Shown piece by piece: positions 1-8,746 of a stretch of DNA of 46,574 bases (positions within the stretch are counted from its first letter, which is position 1; the number at the start of each line of letters is the position of its first letter). Below the pieces are notes generated by a model that saw only the letters and a program-made list of their open reading frames with translations, searched no databases and was not told the origin of the DNA. The DNA lies in the NCBI GenBank assembly GCA_013334745.1, contig JAAXWY010000015.1:1-46574 (forward strand), in the 5' to 3' direction. The DNA is from Coriobacteriia bacterium (GTDB taxonomy: Bacteria; Actinomycetota; Coriobacteriia; Anaerosomatales; JAAXUF01). Made by a program: the position numbers and the translations under genes.

Positions 1-505
1 TCGTTCCGTCTCCGCCGACGGTGGCGACCACGGTGGTTGCGACGGTCGACTGGTTCTGACTGCATTCGATGGCCACGGTGGCACCCGCGGAGTGCGCCGG
101 CAGTACCGTCAGTGTGGAGGTGAACCCGGCGGCCGTGCTCGCAAGCGCCGGAGCACTCGGCGTCGTGACCGAGGACGCGGGCGGCAGCGCGGATACCTGG
201 CGCCAACCAGTCGACGTCGTGGGATAGTGATCGGAATCCGCATGGCGCGCGCGCAGGTACCAGGTACCCGAGGACGGCAGCTTCACATCGCCGGAGTACG
301 TCGTTCCGTCTCCGCCGACGGTGGCGACCACGGTGGTTGCGACGGTCGACTGGTTCTGACTGCATTCGATGGCCACGGTGGCACCCGCGGAGTGCGCCGG
401 CAGTACCGTCAGTGTGGAGGTGAACCCAGCGGCCGTGCTCGCAAGCACCGGAGCACTCGGCGTCGTGACCGAGGACGCGGGCGGCAGCGCGGATACCTGG
501 CGCCA
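1..505. repeat. 300-bp direct tandem repeat inside the secreted repeat gene
   Basis: Bases 1-205 and 301-505 match except at two positions (128/428 and 147/447, both G versus A), a period of exactly 300 bp or 100 codons. A third, much more diverged unit lies at about 505-800. The near identity points to recent unit duplication or gene conversion within the coding sequence, and more copies are likely beyond the left edge. Confidence 0.95.
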
Positions 506-1723
506 GTTCGAGACCAGATCAGGCTGCCCAGGTACAGAGTACCTGGAGCGCAGATACCAGATACCCTGGTCTGCGAGTTGGATGCTGCCCGAGAAGACCA
601 AACCGTCTGCAGCCGTAACCGCGACGAACGAGTTGCTGACGTTCGCCATGTCGCGACTGCAATCGAGGGCCACCGTGGTGCCGGCAGATCGAGGAAGGAC
701 AAAGGACCCGGACGATGCGAACGGTTGCGCCGTACTCGCAAGCGTTGGCGCGCTGGGTGCAGTCAAGGATGACGGCCACGTGAATGGGCTCGACATGGTG
801 CCGCGACCTGAACCCGAGTCAGGATCCCACGCCTGGATGACGTACTTGTAGGCGAGCCCGTCCACAACTCCAAGGTCAAGGTAGGTGTTTCCAACGACCC
901 GAGCGGTCGCCGTCAGCTCCGTCCAAACATCGGTCCCGTTCTGTGCTCGCCAGATCCGATACCCGATGGTCCGCGTGTCGGCCTCGGAAGACCCGGTACT
1001 GGTACGCGGTGGAGACCAGGCCAGCAGCGTGGCGGTAGGAGCCAACGTCGTTGCGTTGATGCTCACAACCGGCCCGTACTTGTATGCCCACACGGCGAGA
1101 TCGTCGACGGTCGGCCCGGCATGGTTCGTGTTCGGCCAGTAGTTGTCGAGAAACTGCAGGTTTATCTGGGCCGCGCGCCGCGACAGATTGACCGAGTCGC
1201 TCGGGTTGGTGACGTTGATCGTCGGAGAAAGGCGCCAACTCGTCGAAACGGAGAAGGTATCGTAGCGATCCGAGCGGTCCGCGGCGACGTCTTTCCATCC
1301 CATCCGAAACGCGCGCTCGTCGTTACTTCCAAGTCCCCGCATGACATACCAGAACACCACGTCAGCGCTGTAGTAGTCAGCCAGCTCGGGCACATCGAGA
1401 TACGCAATGCCGCGAGTCGCGTCGGGGTAGATGGCGGTTGAGGCGGTCGGCGCTGCCGCACAGTAGAACCCATACAGCCCGTACTTGTACGACCGAGTCT
1501 GTCGGGCCCACCAGGCAGTGGTCGCAGGTTCACCCGGCAGCACGGGGTTGACCTTCACTCCCGCGATCGAGCTCGCCGGCGTCTCCCAGTCAACGAACTT
1601 TATACGCTCGGCGGGAAACACCGGCAGTGCAGCGCTCGCACTACTCGCAACGGACATGAAGAGCGCGACGAACAAGGCGCCGAAAGCGACGCGTGAACAC
1701 ACGTCCTTGATCGAACGGGTCAT
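1..1723 (-). CDS. Secreted protein with 100-residue tandem repeats (3' end beyond window)
   Basis: An open frame starts at ATG 1723 and stays open to base 1, giving about 574 codons with no stop, so the gene continues off the left edge. Residues 1-28 form a signal peptide (positive MTRS start, hydrophobic core, VASSASA cleavage region). The middle part (about residues 220-300, including GYRIWRAQNGTDVWTEL and GLAYKYVIQAWD) looks like a fibronectin type III domain. After that come repeats of exactly 100 residues, each with a PSAPxLAST start, a central AIECSQN and a GTWYLRARH segment; the last two in the window are almost identical at DNA level. No catalytic motif is visible. Export and repeats suggest a cell-surface or wall protein; its ligand is unknown. 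It follows the anchored protein at 1745-2497 by 21 bases and is probably co-transcribed with it. Confidence 0.8.
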   Translation of the reverse strand, partial: MTRSIKDVCSRVAFGALFVALFMSVASSASAALPVFPAERIKFVDWETPASSIAGVKVNPVLPGEPATTAWWARQTRSYKYGLYGFYCAAAPTASTAIYPDATRGIAYLDVPELADYYSADVVFWYVMRGLGSNDERAFRMGWKDVAADRSDRYDTFSVSTSWRLSPTINVTNPSDSVNLSRRAAQINLQFLDNYWPNTNHAGPTVDDLAVWAYKYGPVVSINATTLAPTATLLAWSPPRTSTGSSEADTRTIGYRIWRAQNGTDVWTELTATARVVGNTYLDLGVVDGLAYKYVIQAWDPDSGSGRGTMSSPFTWPSSLTAPSAPTLASTAQPFASSGSFVLPRSAGTTVALDCSRDMANVSNSFVAVTAADGLVFSGSIQLADQGIWYLRSRYSVPGQPDLVSNWRQVSALPPASSVTTPSAPVLASTAAGFTSTLTVLPAHSAGATVAIECSQNQSTVATTVVATVGGDGTTYSGDVKLPSSGTWYLRARHADSDHYPTTSTGWRQVSALPPASSVTTPSAPALASTAAGFTSTLTVLPAHSAGATVAIECSQNQSTVATTVVATVGGDGT

Positions 1724-1744
1724 GCCTTCAAACCCCAATTCCGC

Positions 1745-2497
1745 CTATCGTGCCGGCGATGTCGGAAAGGCTTTGGCGGCCTGTGCTGCCATGCTCTGCA
1801 GGTCCTTGGGCTTGCCCCCGTTTGCGGTGACAAGAACCTCGAACTTGTAGCGACCTCTTACGAAGGCAACAGTCGCAAACTTCATGCCGTCGGTGCCGAA
1901 ATAGGCGGGTGTTGAGTACACCGTCACAGAACGGGCATCTTCCGGGAACAGCTCTTTGCTCGTTCGACCGATTGAGCGCTTGGCCTTGGCCGCAGTCCGA
2001 TAGTCACTGATCGACCAGATGATGCGCGCAGCGGGACCTCCCGAGAACTTGGGAGACCCCGAAATCGCGATGTCGTCGGTGCTCTGGGTTGCCGGCCCGA
2101 AGGTAAAGTTTGGGAACGTCGTCGGCATGAGCACCGCCATGTCCTTGTAGTGCTTCATGAACGCGTCGACGTCGACCGTCCCGTTCGAACCAGTGCCGGA
2201 GCCGTTGCCCGAACCGCCGCTTCCCGACCCGTTGCCCGCCGAGGTGGTCGAGCCACCCGTCGACGTGCCCGGCGCTGAACTCGTCGCAGCGGCCGAGCCG
2301 GTTGCGATACCCGACCCGACTCCTTCCATCCCCGGAACCACAGGGGGCGTGGTGACGCCGGTCTCTATGACCGGGGCGTCGCTCTTCTTGGGCGTGAGCA
2401 GCGGGCTGAAAGCGGCCAGCCCCATGATGACGACCGCCAGCACGGCGACCGTCGCGGCCGTCGTCCACAGCGCCTTTCCGCTCAGCTTCGGCGCCAT
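1745..2497 (-). CDS. Membrane-anchored protein with Ser/Gly/Thr-rich linker, unknown function
   Basis: 250 residues. One N-terminal transmembrane helix (about residues 9-32, LWTTAATVAVLAVVIMGLAA) after a short basic cytoplasmic start; then a low-complexity linker rich in Ser, Gly, Thr and Asn (about 60-108) and a globular C-terminal domain of about 140 residues with mixed alpha/beta character that I do not recognise. There is no lipobox and no catalytic motif. The topology suggests an extracytoplasmic domain held away from the membrane by a flexible spacer. It sits between the ATPase-like gene (3 bases upstream) and the secreted repeat gene (21 bases downstream), so the three probably form one operon and may act together at the cell surface. 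Function is unassigned. Confidence 0.75.
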   Translation of the reverse strand: MAPKLSGKALWTTAATVAVLAVVIMGLAAFSPLLTPKKSDAPVIETGVTTPPVVPGMEGVGSGIATGSAAATSSAPGTSTGGSTTSAGNGSGSGGSGNGSGTGSNGTVDVDAFMKHYKDMAVLMPTTFPNFTFGPATQSTDDIAISGSPKFSGGPAARIIWSISDYRTAAKAKRSIGRTSKELFPEDARSVTVYSTPAYFGTDGMKFATVAFVRGRYKFEVLVTANGGKPKDLQSMAAQAAKAFPTSPAR

Positions 2498-2500
2498 GCC

Positions 2501-3874
2501 CTACTCCGCGTCCGTCTCGGATGCGACCTCGTCGGCCTTCAGCTCCTCGAGCGCCGCCGAGACGTGCTCGGAGGTGAGCGTTGTGGCCTCTTGATCGGCA
2601 GCGATCTCGACAGCAGTAGCGGCGATCCGAGTGAAGAGGTCAACGTCACCCTCGGCGGCGTCGATAGCTTCGCGAACGACGGGCGTCTGCGTGGTGAGCG
2701 GATCGGCGCCCGGCGCGGCGGCGTTGGCGAGCCAACGGTCCACGACACTGTCGATGATCGCGCCCGGCTGCGCCTCCATCTCGAGAAGGCCCGGGAAGTC
2801 CCACGTCAGTTTCGTGCCGGAGCTGAACGTCTCCTCGACCTCAGGCGCCGCACCGTGCTGAATCAGATAAACCATCACCGCATCGTCAGCCAGCGACCAG
2901 CGAATCTCGCTGAGAAGCCCGACGATCTTGCCGCGCAGTTCCGCGTCGATGTTGAGCCAGTTTTCGAAGCCGTCGTACATGACGACCAGCTTCTGGTACC
3001 GAACCCTGGCGAGCTTCGCCACCGCTGCAAGCGTCTTACGCGGTGCCTTGGTGATCTTGAACTCAGCGGCCGTGGCGGTCAGGCCGCGGCTCTGGTAGAC
3101 GCGAATCGCCCTGCCGATTACCGGTGACAGGTGTTCGCGAGTGTATTCGATGAGATAGTCGGCCACGTTCTCGAACGGGACGGGCTCCTGCGTCTCTTCT
3201 TCGGGCAGCGCGAGTGCAATTCCCGGCGCCTCGCCCACGGTGTTGTCGATCTCGATGTCATCGGGAGCCTCGTCCACATCGCCTTCCATGGACAGCACGC
3301 GCCAGTCGGCGACCTGAGCGAGTTCGGGCTTGCGCTCATAGTCCGGGGTTCCCAGCACTGCGTGCACAGTAGCGAGGCGGTCCTCGGCAAACGCCTTCGC
3401 AAACTCCGAAAGCCCCTCGGGACCGAGCACCTGATACGAGGTCAGACTCTCGTCGGGTTCATCGAGAATGCGGTCGATGTAGAGCGCCAGCGTCTCGTCA
3501 AAACCGCGGAACACGAGCCGCTCGGACAGCAGGCCGAGCGTGGACCGCACGGCGCCCGACTTCATGGAGAACAGCGGAACGTAGGCGTGTAGCACGCCAA
3601 ACGATTCGTCCTGAGCAAGGATCTCCTCGACGCGGCTCTCCGCGCTCAGGTGATACGACGAAGGAATCGAGGTCGACTTGTCGACCCAGATGGGACGGAT
3701 CGCGTCCTGCGTTCGGGCAAGCGCGATCTCTCTCAGCAGTATGTTGCTCTCAGACGAAACCTCGATGCCTGCAGCTGTCTCGGCCACTGCACCATAGCCA
3801 AAGAACGGGTTGGCCAACATGCCCAGCTTCGAGTAGCGGCCTACGACTTCGTGAGCGTCGAACGTTCGAGTCAA
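2501..3874 (-). CDS. AAA/ORC-like ATPase-fold protein lacking a clear Walker A
   Basis: 457 residues, no signal or membrane segment, so cytoplasmic. The N-terminal LANPFFGYG resembles the entry of ExeA/TniB/ORC-like ATPases. A hydrophobic strand ending in acidic and aromatic residues (KLVVMYDGFENW, about residue 295) looks like a Walker B region, and the end (VREAIDAAEGDVDLFTRIA...) resembles an AAA lid. No GxxxxGK[ST] loop is present; where it would be expected the sequence reads WVDKSTSIPSSYH, so ATP binding is doubtful. A long acidic insert lies near residues 195-230. It is the first gene of the putative 3874-to-1 operon, 3 bases before the anchored protein. Likely a degenerate ATPase or scaffold; the family assignment is tentative. 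Confidence 0.65.
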   Translation of the reverse strand: MTRTFDAHEVVGRYSKLGMLANPFFGYGAVAETAAGIEVSSESNILLREIALARTQDAIRPIWVDKSTSIPSSYHLSAESRVEEILAQDESFGVLHAYVPLFSMKSGAVRSTLGLLSERLVFRGFDETLALYIDRILDEPDESLTSYQVLGPEGLSEFAKAFAEDRLATVHAVLGTPDYERKPELAQVADWRVLSMEGDVDEAPDDIEIDNTVGEAPGIALALPEEETQEPVPFENVADYLIEYTREHLSPVIGRAIRVYQSRGLTATAAEFKITKAPRKTLAAVAKLARVRYQKLVVMYDGFENWLNIDAELRGKIVGLLSEIRWSLADDAVMVYLIQHGAAPEVEETFSSGTKLTWDFPGLLEMEAQPGAIIDSVVDRWLANAAAPGADPLTTQTPVVREAIDAAEGDVDLFTRIAATAVEIAADQEATTLTSEHVSAALEELKADEVASETDAE

Positions 3875-3933
3875 GTGCGTTCACTCCCTAAGACTTCGTC
3901 TGATGCGACATCGTTTCATATCGCTTCGTGTAA

Positions 3934-3965
3934 GAGGGGGCTTCAGGCGAACCTGAAGCCCCCTC
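3934..3965 (-). terminator. Hairpin terminator after the hydrogenase-cytochrome operon
   Basis: A perfect 14-bp stem (GAGGGGGCTTCAGG / CCTGAAGCCCCCTC) with a CGAA tetraloop lies 57 bases past the stop of the hexaheme cytochrome and before the start region of the ATPase-like gene at 3874. The following minus-strand tract is not U-rich, so it may terminate imperfectly or act as an mRNA end. Confidence 0.75.
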
Positions 3966-4021
3966 CCAATTCGTACCGTTCTGTGACCTACGATCAGGTC
4001 AGGTGCGATGCAGCCACGAGC

Positions 4022-5293
4022 TTACTTGTTGTGGCAACGCTCGCACACGCCGCGGTTGTCGGCACGGAGCAGGGCGCTGGTGCCAGCGGCACCGCCGGGC
4101 TCGTACGCGGACTTGGCGGGATCCACACCAGCGACGCCATCGATGACCGGGAGACCGGAAGCATCGAGGCTAGCAGCGGCCCAACCGGTCATGGTCTGCG
4201 AGCTACCATGAGCGAGGTGGCAGGTGAGGCAACCAACCTGATCCTGGCGAACCGATGCGAGGCCGGCGGCCTCAAGCGGCAGGCGCTGATCGAGGTCAGC
4301 CTTCACGACCGCTCCGGCCTGGGCCGGAATCGCGAGGATGGGGTCACCCTGGACAAGCGTGATGTTGACCGGGTGACGGTGGCGGGTCTTCATGTCGAGA
4401 GCGCCATTGGCCTCATAGGTGAGGTAATCCTTGGCGGACGACTGATTGTCGTAGCCCTCGTGACAACCTGAGCACCAAGCGGACAGCGACTTGGAGCCGG
4501 TGACCGTAGCCTTGATGTTGCCACCATTGGTGTAGTTCGGCACATACGAGAGCATCTGGGTAGCGCCGGCATTGCCCTTCAGCCAGCCCTTCTCGGCTGC
4601 GACGGGGTAGCCCGTCTCAGTCGACCAGACGTACGCACCATTCGGAACACCGTTGATGTCGTAGCCACCGACGGCGTTGCCGTTGACGCTGTCCTTCAGC
4701 AGGCGGTAGTTGGAGCTACCGTGCGGATCGTGACAGCTGATACAGGTCAGGAACGCAGACTCGTTGGCACCGTCGCCGGAGCCCCAGATCACAGCGTTGA
4801 CATCCATGTTGTGGTTGGAGGTCGCAGCGGCGAAGTTGGCGCTCGTGACAGCAGCGCTATCCCAGTTCCAGTCCTTGGCGACCGTGGCGAAGCCACCGCC
4901 GTTAAGAGGAGCGCGGTCTGTCGAGTCCGTCATGTAAAGCGTACCCGTGGCCGGATTGATGGCGCCGGTAGCCGGAGCCGAAGCCGAACCGTCGAACACG
5001 CCGCTCTCGACGTTAGTCGAGGCACCAGGTGCCGCGTCGCCGTGGCACGCATAGCAGAACTCGGTGATGGTCGTACCGCTACCAACAAGCAGCGCGTACG
5101 GGGCACCGCCGACGCCGGGGTCGCTCGGGGTGAAGGTCACCTGCGAGAACGACGTGTGAGCGCGGTGGCAACCGGCACAAGAGTCTGTGTCCGTCGCGTA
5201 TCCACCGTGCGGACCGAAGTTCGCGAAGGCAGACCCCACGAAGACGAGAGACAGCGCCAGTGAAAGAGCCAGTACGAGAGCAAAACGCTTCAA
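4022..5293 (-). CDS. Secreted hexaheme c-type cytochrome, hydrogenase partner
   Basis: 423 residues from the TTG at 5293, chosen because a strong GGAGGTGA lies just upstream and the signal peptide (KRFALVLALSLALSLVFVGSAFA) begins there; the ATG at 5329 would overlap the hydrogenase gene and prepend a hydrophilic stretch. Six CXXCH heme sites are visible (CAGCH, CYACH, CISCH, CSGCH, CLTCH, CERCH), so a hexaheme cytochrome is expected outside the membrane. No membrane helix remains after the signal. It lies 20 bases after the hydrogenase large subunit in the same operon and is the natural electron acceptor for H2 oxidation, since no hydrogenase-type cytochrome b is encoded in the operon. That partnership is inferred from gene order. 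Confidence 0.88.
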   Translation of the reverse strand: MKRFALVLALSLALSLVFVGSAFANFGPHGGYATDTDSCAGCHRAHTSFSQVTFTPSDPGVGGAPYALLVGSGTTITEFCYACHGDAAPGASTNVESGVFDGSASAPATGAINPATGTLYMTDSTDRAPLNGGGFATVAKDWNWDSAAVTSANFAAATSNHNMDVNAVIWGSGDGANESAFLTCISCHDPHGSSNYRLLKDSVNGNAVGGYDINGVPNGAYVWSTETGYPVAAEKGWLKGNAGATQMLSYVPNYTNGGNIKATVTGSKSLSAWCSGCHEGYDNQSSAKDYLTYEANGALDMKTRHRHPVNITLVQGDPILAIPAQAGAVVKADLDQRLPLEAAGLASVRQDQVGCLTCHLAHGSSQTMTGWAAASLDASGLPVIDGVAGVDPAKSAYEPGGAAGTSALLRADNRGVCERCHNK

Positions 5294-5313
5294 ACTAATC
5301 ACCTCCGCCTTCG

Positions 5314-7335
5314 TTAGTGTATCGCGCAAGCGATGCAGGGGTCGAATGACTGTGCAATACGCAGAACCTCGACGCCACCAGCGGTGGTGACGGTGCCGCC
5401 GCCCTGACCGGTGAACGAAGCACCGGCGCCGGAGAAGGACGCACCGATCATGGCCTGCTCAATCGCGCCACGGGAGTCCGCAGCGGTCTTGGGCGAGCCG
5501 TTCCAAGTGGTGGGAACGATGCACTGGTACTTCGTGATCTCGCCGGCGACGATCGTGGCCTGGTGCATGAGGGCTCCACGTGCAGCCTCATTGGCACCCC
5601 AGCCCTGACGCTCGCCAACCGGAAGAGTGATCTGGCGCCACGTGTCGGTGCCAGCAAGTGCCGCGAGATCGTCGAGCCAGCCGCCACCGGCGAAGGTGAC
5701 GCGCAGTGCGGGAGTCGCAGCAGCATCGTTGCGACCAGCCGCGCCCAGAACTGCCTGGACCAGGACGAGGGTCTCAATCGCACGGCCACGGAGGCGGTCG
5801 ATGGTCGACAGGCCGCCACGGAGACCGAGGATGAAGCCAGCAACGGTCGGAACAAGACCGTCGTTGGAGAGACCGTAGACGATGTCCTCAGCGATGATGG
5901 CGGTGTTCAGACCGCCGCCGCCGAGACCGTCAACCGTGTAGAGCTCCTTGTAGCCCGGAATGGTGGACAGCAGGCCGCTCGCGACCGGGTAGATACCGGC
6001 AACGACGAGGCGGGCGAACGGTCCAACTTCACAAGCCTGACCAGCCCAACGCGGAGCCTTCATGAACGTGTAACCGTTCGTGCGGTTCGGCTTCGTGCGG
6101 GAGACAGCGCCAGGATAGGCGGCCGTCGCGGTCGTGAAGTCGTTGCCACCGCTGGCCACGGAGTAGGCCGCAGCATCGCGCGTGGTGTCGACGTCGTAGC
6201 GCGAGTTCACGATGTCCTCAGTGAGGTTCTCCGGAACAGCGAAGGTGCCGCCCGTGAGGAACTTCGTGTAGACGTCGCTCTTGTTGGTGACGCGGAAGTG
6301 GGTGACATCCTCCGTCGCCGGGTAGCCCGCCAGGGTGGTGTTCGTGTCGAACACGCCACCGGCAGAAGCCAGCGTGCCTGCACCGTCGGTACCCGGGAAC
6401 GCGCCCCATGCGAGGAAGCGGCCGAGACCGGCGCCGAAGCCGCGCGGTACGCCATTGATGCTACCGAGAACGTTGGTCTGGCTATCGAACTCGGGATACA
6501 GAGCGCCGAGGGCCAGAACGATCGGCAGATACTCGTTGACCACGAAGCGACCAACCTCGGTCATCAGGGTCTCGAAGCGAGCGATGCGGCTGGTGAGAAC
6601 CTCGGTCTTGTCGTTCGTGACGCCGCCGCCGGTGTAGCACGAGGTCATCGGCATACGACCTGCGAACAGTGCGCCGGCCTCGAAGACGAGACGGCGGACA
6701 CGGAGCGCCTTGACGTAGCTCAGAATGACGGCGTCCCACAGGCCAACGCTGCCAGAACCGTTGATCGCGCCGATCTTCGGAATGGCTTCGCCGTTGCTCT
6801 CAAGAACGTCAGCGTAGTACGTGGCGTCGAAGTACGGGGTCCAAGGCGGAATGTTGGGGCCCTGAACGTAGCTCGGTGCAGCCAGGTGATAGAAGTGCGT
6901 GATGCTCGACATGATCGAGTCGCACGCCATGACCAGGTTGCGGATGACGACTGCCTTGGCCGGAACGCCGTAGGTGCCGGCGGCACCGTAGGAGCCGGAC
7001 GGCTCTGCGGCGGTGGCGAAGGTGATGTGACCGCGGCTGTAGCCGAGGACGTTGTCGACGCAGTACGTGGACGTCATGCCGTGAGGAACCGGGCACACGC
7101 CGCAGATACGCTGTACGAACGTGATTGCGTCGTTGATGTCGCGACCGAGAAGGAAGTTCTCGAAGCCACGCCAGAGGTTGCCGTGCGCGTTCGCGTCGAT
7201 GATGCCACCAGTGGCGTCGGTGACTACCTTGACGCCGAGATGACCCTCGATGCGGGAGATCGGGTCGACCTCGTGCGCGGCGCCGGACGTAACGGCGAGG
7301 CGAGCTGTAGCCGCGCTGTTCCATACGTTAGTCAT
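5314..7335 (-). CDS. [NiFe] hydrogenase large subunit, no C-terminal extension
   Basis: 673 residues; holds the Ni-Fe active site and catalyses H2 oxidation or evolution with the small subunit. The N-terminal DPISRIEGHLGV and RICGVCP motif and the C-terminal DPCIACAIH supply the four metal-binding cysteines. All are TGC or TGT, so this is not a NiFeSe enzyme. The protein ends exactly at the final His, with the stop codon next, so the C-terminal peptide normally removed by a maturation endopeptidase is absent. It has no signal peptide and is expected to ride with the Tat-exported small subunit. A strong AAAGGAGG lies 10-12 bases before the ATG, and the gene follows the small subunit by 25 bases. 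It is longer than most group 1 large subunits and may belong to the coriobacterial type; subgroup not proven. Confidence 0.95.
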   Translation of the reverse strand: MTNVWNSAATARLAVTSGAAHEVDPISRIEGHLGVKVVTDATGGIIDANAHGNLWRGFENFLLGRDINDAITFVQRICGVCPVPHGMTSTYCVDNVLGYSRGHITFATAAEPSGSYGAAGTYGVPAKAVVIRNLVMACDSIMSSITHFYHLAAPSYVQGPNIPPWTPYFDATYYADVLESNGEAIPKIGAINGSGSVGLWDAVILSYVKALRVRRLVFEAGALFAGRMPMTSCYTGGGVTNDKTEVLTSRIARFETLMTEVGRFVVNEYLPIVLALGALYPEFDSQTNVLGSINGVPRGFGAGLGRFLAWGAFPGTDGAGTLASAGGVFDTNTTLAGYPATEDVTHFRVTNKSDVYTKFLTGGTFAVPENLTEDIVNSRYDVDTTRDAAAYSVASGGNDFTTATAAYPGAVSRTKPNRTNGYTFMKAPRWAGQACEVGPFARLVVAGIYPVASGLLSTIPGYKELYTVDGLGGGGLNTAIIAEDIVYGLSNDGLVPTVAGFILGLRGGLSTIDRLRGRAIETLVLVQAVLGAAGRNDAAATPALRVTFAGGGWLDDLAALAGTDTWRQITLPVGERQGWGANEAARGALMHQATIVAGEITKYQCIVPTTWNGSPKTAADSRGAIEQAMIGASFSGAGASFTGQGGGTVTTAGGVEVLRIAQSFDPCIACAIH

Positions 7336-7360
7336 TTAGGTTGCCCTCCTTTCGGTTTCT

Positions 7361-8746
7361 CTAGGCATTCAGGTTGACGAAGGGCACGAACTGATCCGGG
7401 TAGCCCTTTTCGGTGCAACCCATGCAGGGATGACCGGACTGCGTGCAGTGACCGCCGCCACCGACGCCGTTGTCCACAAGGCGACCGTGGTTCAGATCGC
7501 TGTGGCCATACGCGCCGTTGCCCGGCTGCTGGTTGTTCCAGCCGTGCTCACCGCAGGACGAGTTCGTCGCGATACCCTTGCAGCCGAGCTTCTGGAGACA
7601 GCCGGCATCGCCAGGCTTGCTGGCGTAGGTTCCCTGGACGTAGTACTGGTACCGCGGGCACCACGCGCTGTGAACGGACAGCGGGTAGACCATCTTCAGA
7701 CGGCCGCCGGCGTCGACAGCGGATGCGAGCGGAAGGTGCGTGACGGGATCGAGGTTCCCAAGGACACCGGCGTTGCGGTAGTCGATGAGGAACAGAACGA
7801 CCGTCAGAACGAACCACCAGGGGTTCGTCGGGCAACCAGGAACGTTGATGACCTTGGCTGCGGCAGCAATCTCGGGGCCGCTGGCAAGGTCGCGAGTCAG
7901 GTACGCGCCGACGCCCATGGCGCCGGTCTGCGAGAGGCTCGGGTCGAAGCCGGTGTTGGCCTTGCCGGCCACGGCATCGGTGATCGGGGGCTTGCAGCCC
8001 GGGTAGCCGCCGTAAGCAGCGCACTGACCGATCGGGATGATCGCGACGCAGCTGCTCTTGATGGCCAGCGCCGAGAACGTCTCGGTGAAGTCATTCTCGA
8101 ATCCGGATGCAACAGCATTGGTGGTGTCGTTCAGCGTGAAGTCATCCGAGCAACCGATGGAGCACCACGGAATGGCGGTACTCGTGGCGGCGTCGTCGCC
8201 CCACGCGCCACCGTCGGACTTCTCCTGAATGGCACCCTCGACTACGAGAACGAACGGAAGGGTGTTGTGACCGACGAAGTCCTCGAGCCACTTCGCTGCA
8301 AGGTCGCCACCCATGCTCATGACCGTCTCATGGTACTGAAGGTCGACGACGTCGATGACGACGTCCGCGATGTTCATCAGCGGACCGCCCTCGATGAGGT
8401 TCGTCGTGCCACTCCACAGCGAGAAGAGCTCGGTGCCCACCGTGGCGTTGATGCCGGCAAGGTTGTACGCACTCTTCGCGGGATCCGCGTTGTAGAGCGT
8501 GACAGCGTCGTTGCCGTAGATCGGGTTCATATTGGCGCCCTCAAGAATGCTGAGGAGCGACGTCGAACAACCGGTGCACTCTGCGCCGTGAATCCAAATG
8601 ACGCGAGGCTTGTTGTCCGTACCACCAAAGGCGGTGTCATTACCAGCAAACGCCGACGAAAGTCGGGATACGTCTGCTTGGCTAAATCCAACCGCTGCGG
8701 CCAGCGCACCCATGCGGGTGACAAACTGTCGCCTGGTAATAGCCAT
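7361..8746 (-). CDS. [NiFe] hydrogenase small subunit, Tat-exported
   Basis: 461 residues; carries the iron-sulfur relay of the hydrogenase. A Tat-type signal (TRRQFVTRMG, then a hydrophobic region to about residue 33) directs the folded dimer out of the cytoplasm. Cluster-binding cysteines appear in ECTGCSTS (about 56-63), GQCAAYGGYPGC, VPGCPTNP and the Cys-rich C-terminal part (GCLQKLGC, NSSCGEHG, HPCMGCTEKG). The proximal motif has Gly where oxygen-tolerant enzymes carry an extra Cys, so an oxygen-sensitive enzyme is expected. There is no C-terminal membrane helix, unlike HyaA-type subunits, so the enzyme is probably soluble outside the membrane. The ATG follows a strong AAGGAGGAAAGA site; it is the first gene of the operon. 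Confidence 0.95.
   Translation of the reverse strand: MAITRRQFVTRMGALAAAVGFSQADVSRLSSAFAGNDTAFGGTDNKPRVIWIHGAECTGCSTSLLSILEGANMNPIYGNDAVTLYNADPAKSAYNLAGINATVGTELFSLWSGTTNLIEGGPLMNIADVVIDVVDLQYHETVMSMGGDLAAKWLEDFVGHNTLPFVLVVEGAIQEKSDGGAWGDDAATSTAIPWCSIGCSDDFTLNDTTNAVASGFENDFTETFSALAIKSSCVAIIPIGQCAAYGGYPGCKPPITDAVAGKANTGFDPSLSQTGAMGVGAYLTRDLASGPEIAAAAKVINVPGCPTNPWWFVLTVVLFLIDYRNAGVLGNLDPVTHLPLASAVDAGGRLKMVYPLSVHSAWCPRYQYYVQGTYASKPGDAGCLQKLGCKGIATNSSCGEHGWNNQQPGNGAYGHSDLNHGRLVDNGVGGGGHCTQSGHPCMGCTEKGYPDQFVPFVNLNA

Noticed and set aside
5314-5343. Possible selenocysteine in the hydrogenase active site (NiFeSe type)
   Set aside because: The C-terminal motif uses TGC codons for both cysteines and ends at a TAA stop, so no UGA is read.
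5563-7377. 604-codon plus-strand frame opposite the hydrogenase large subunit
   Set aside because: Arg/Val/Asp-rich composition, no motif, and fully antisense to a certain gene; a shadow caused by GC-rich codon use.
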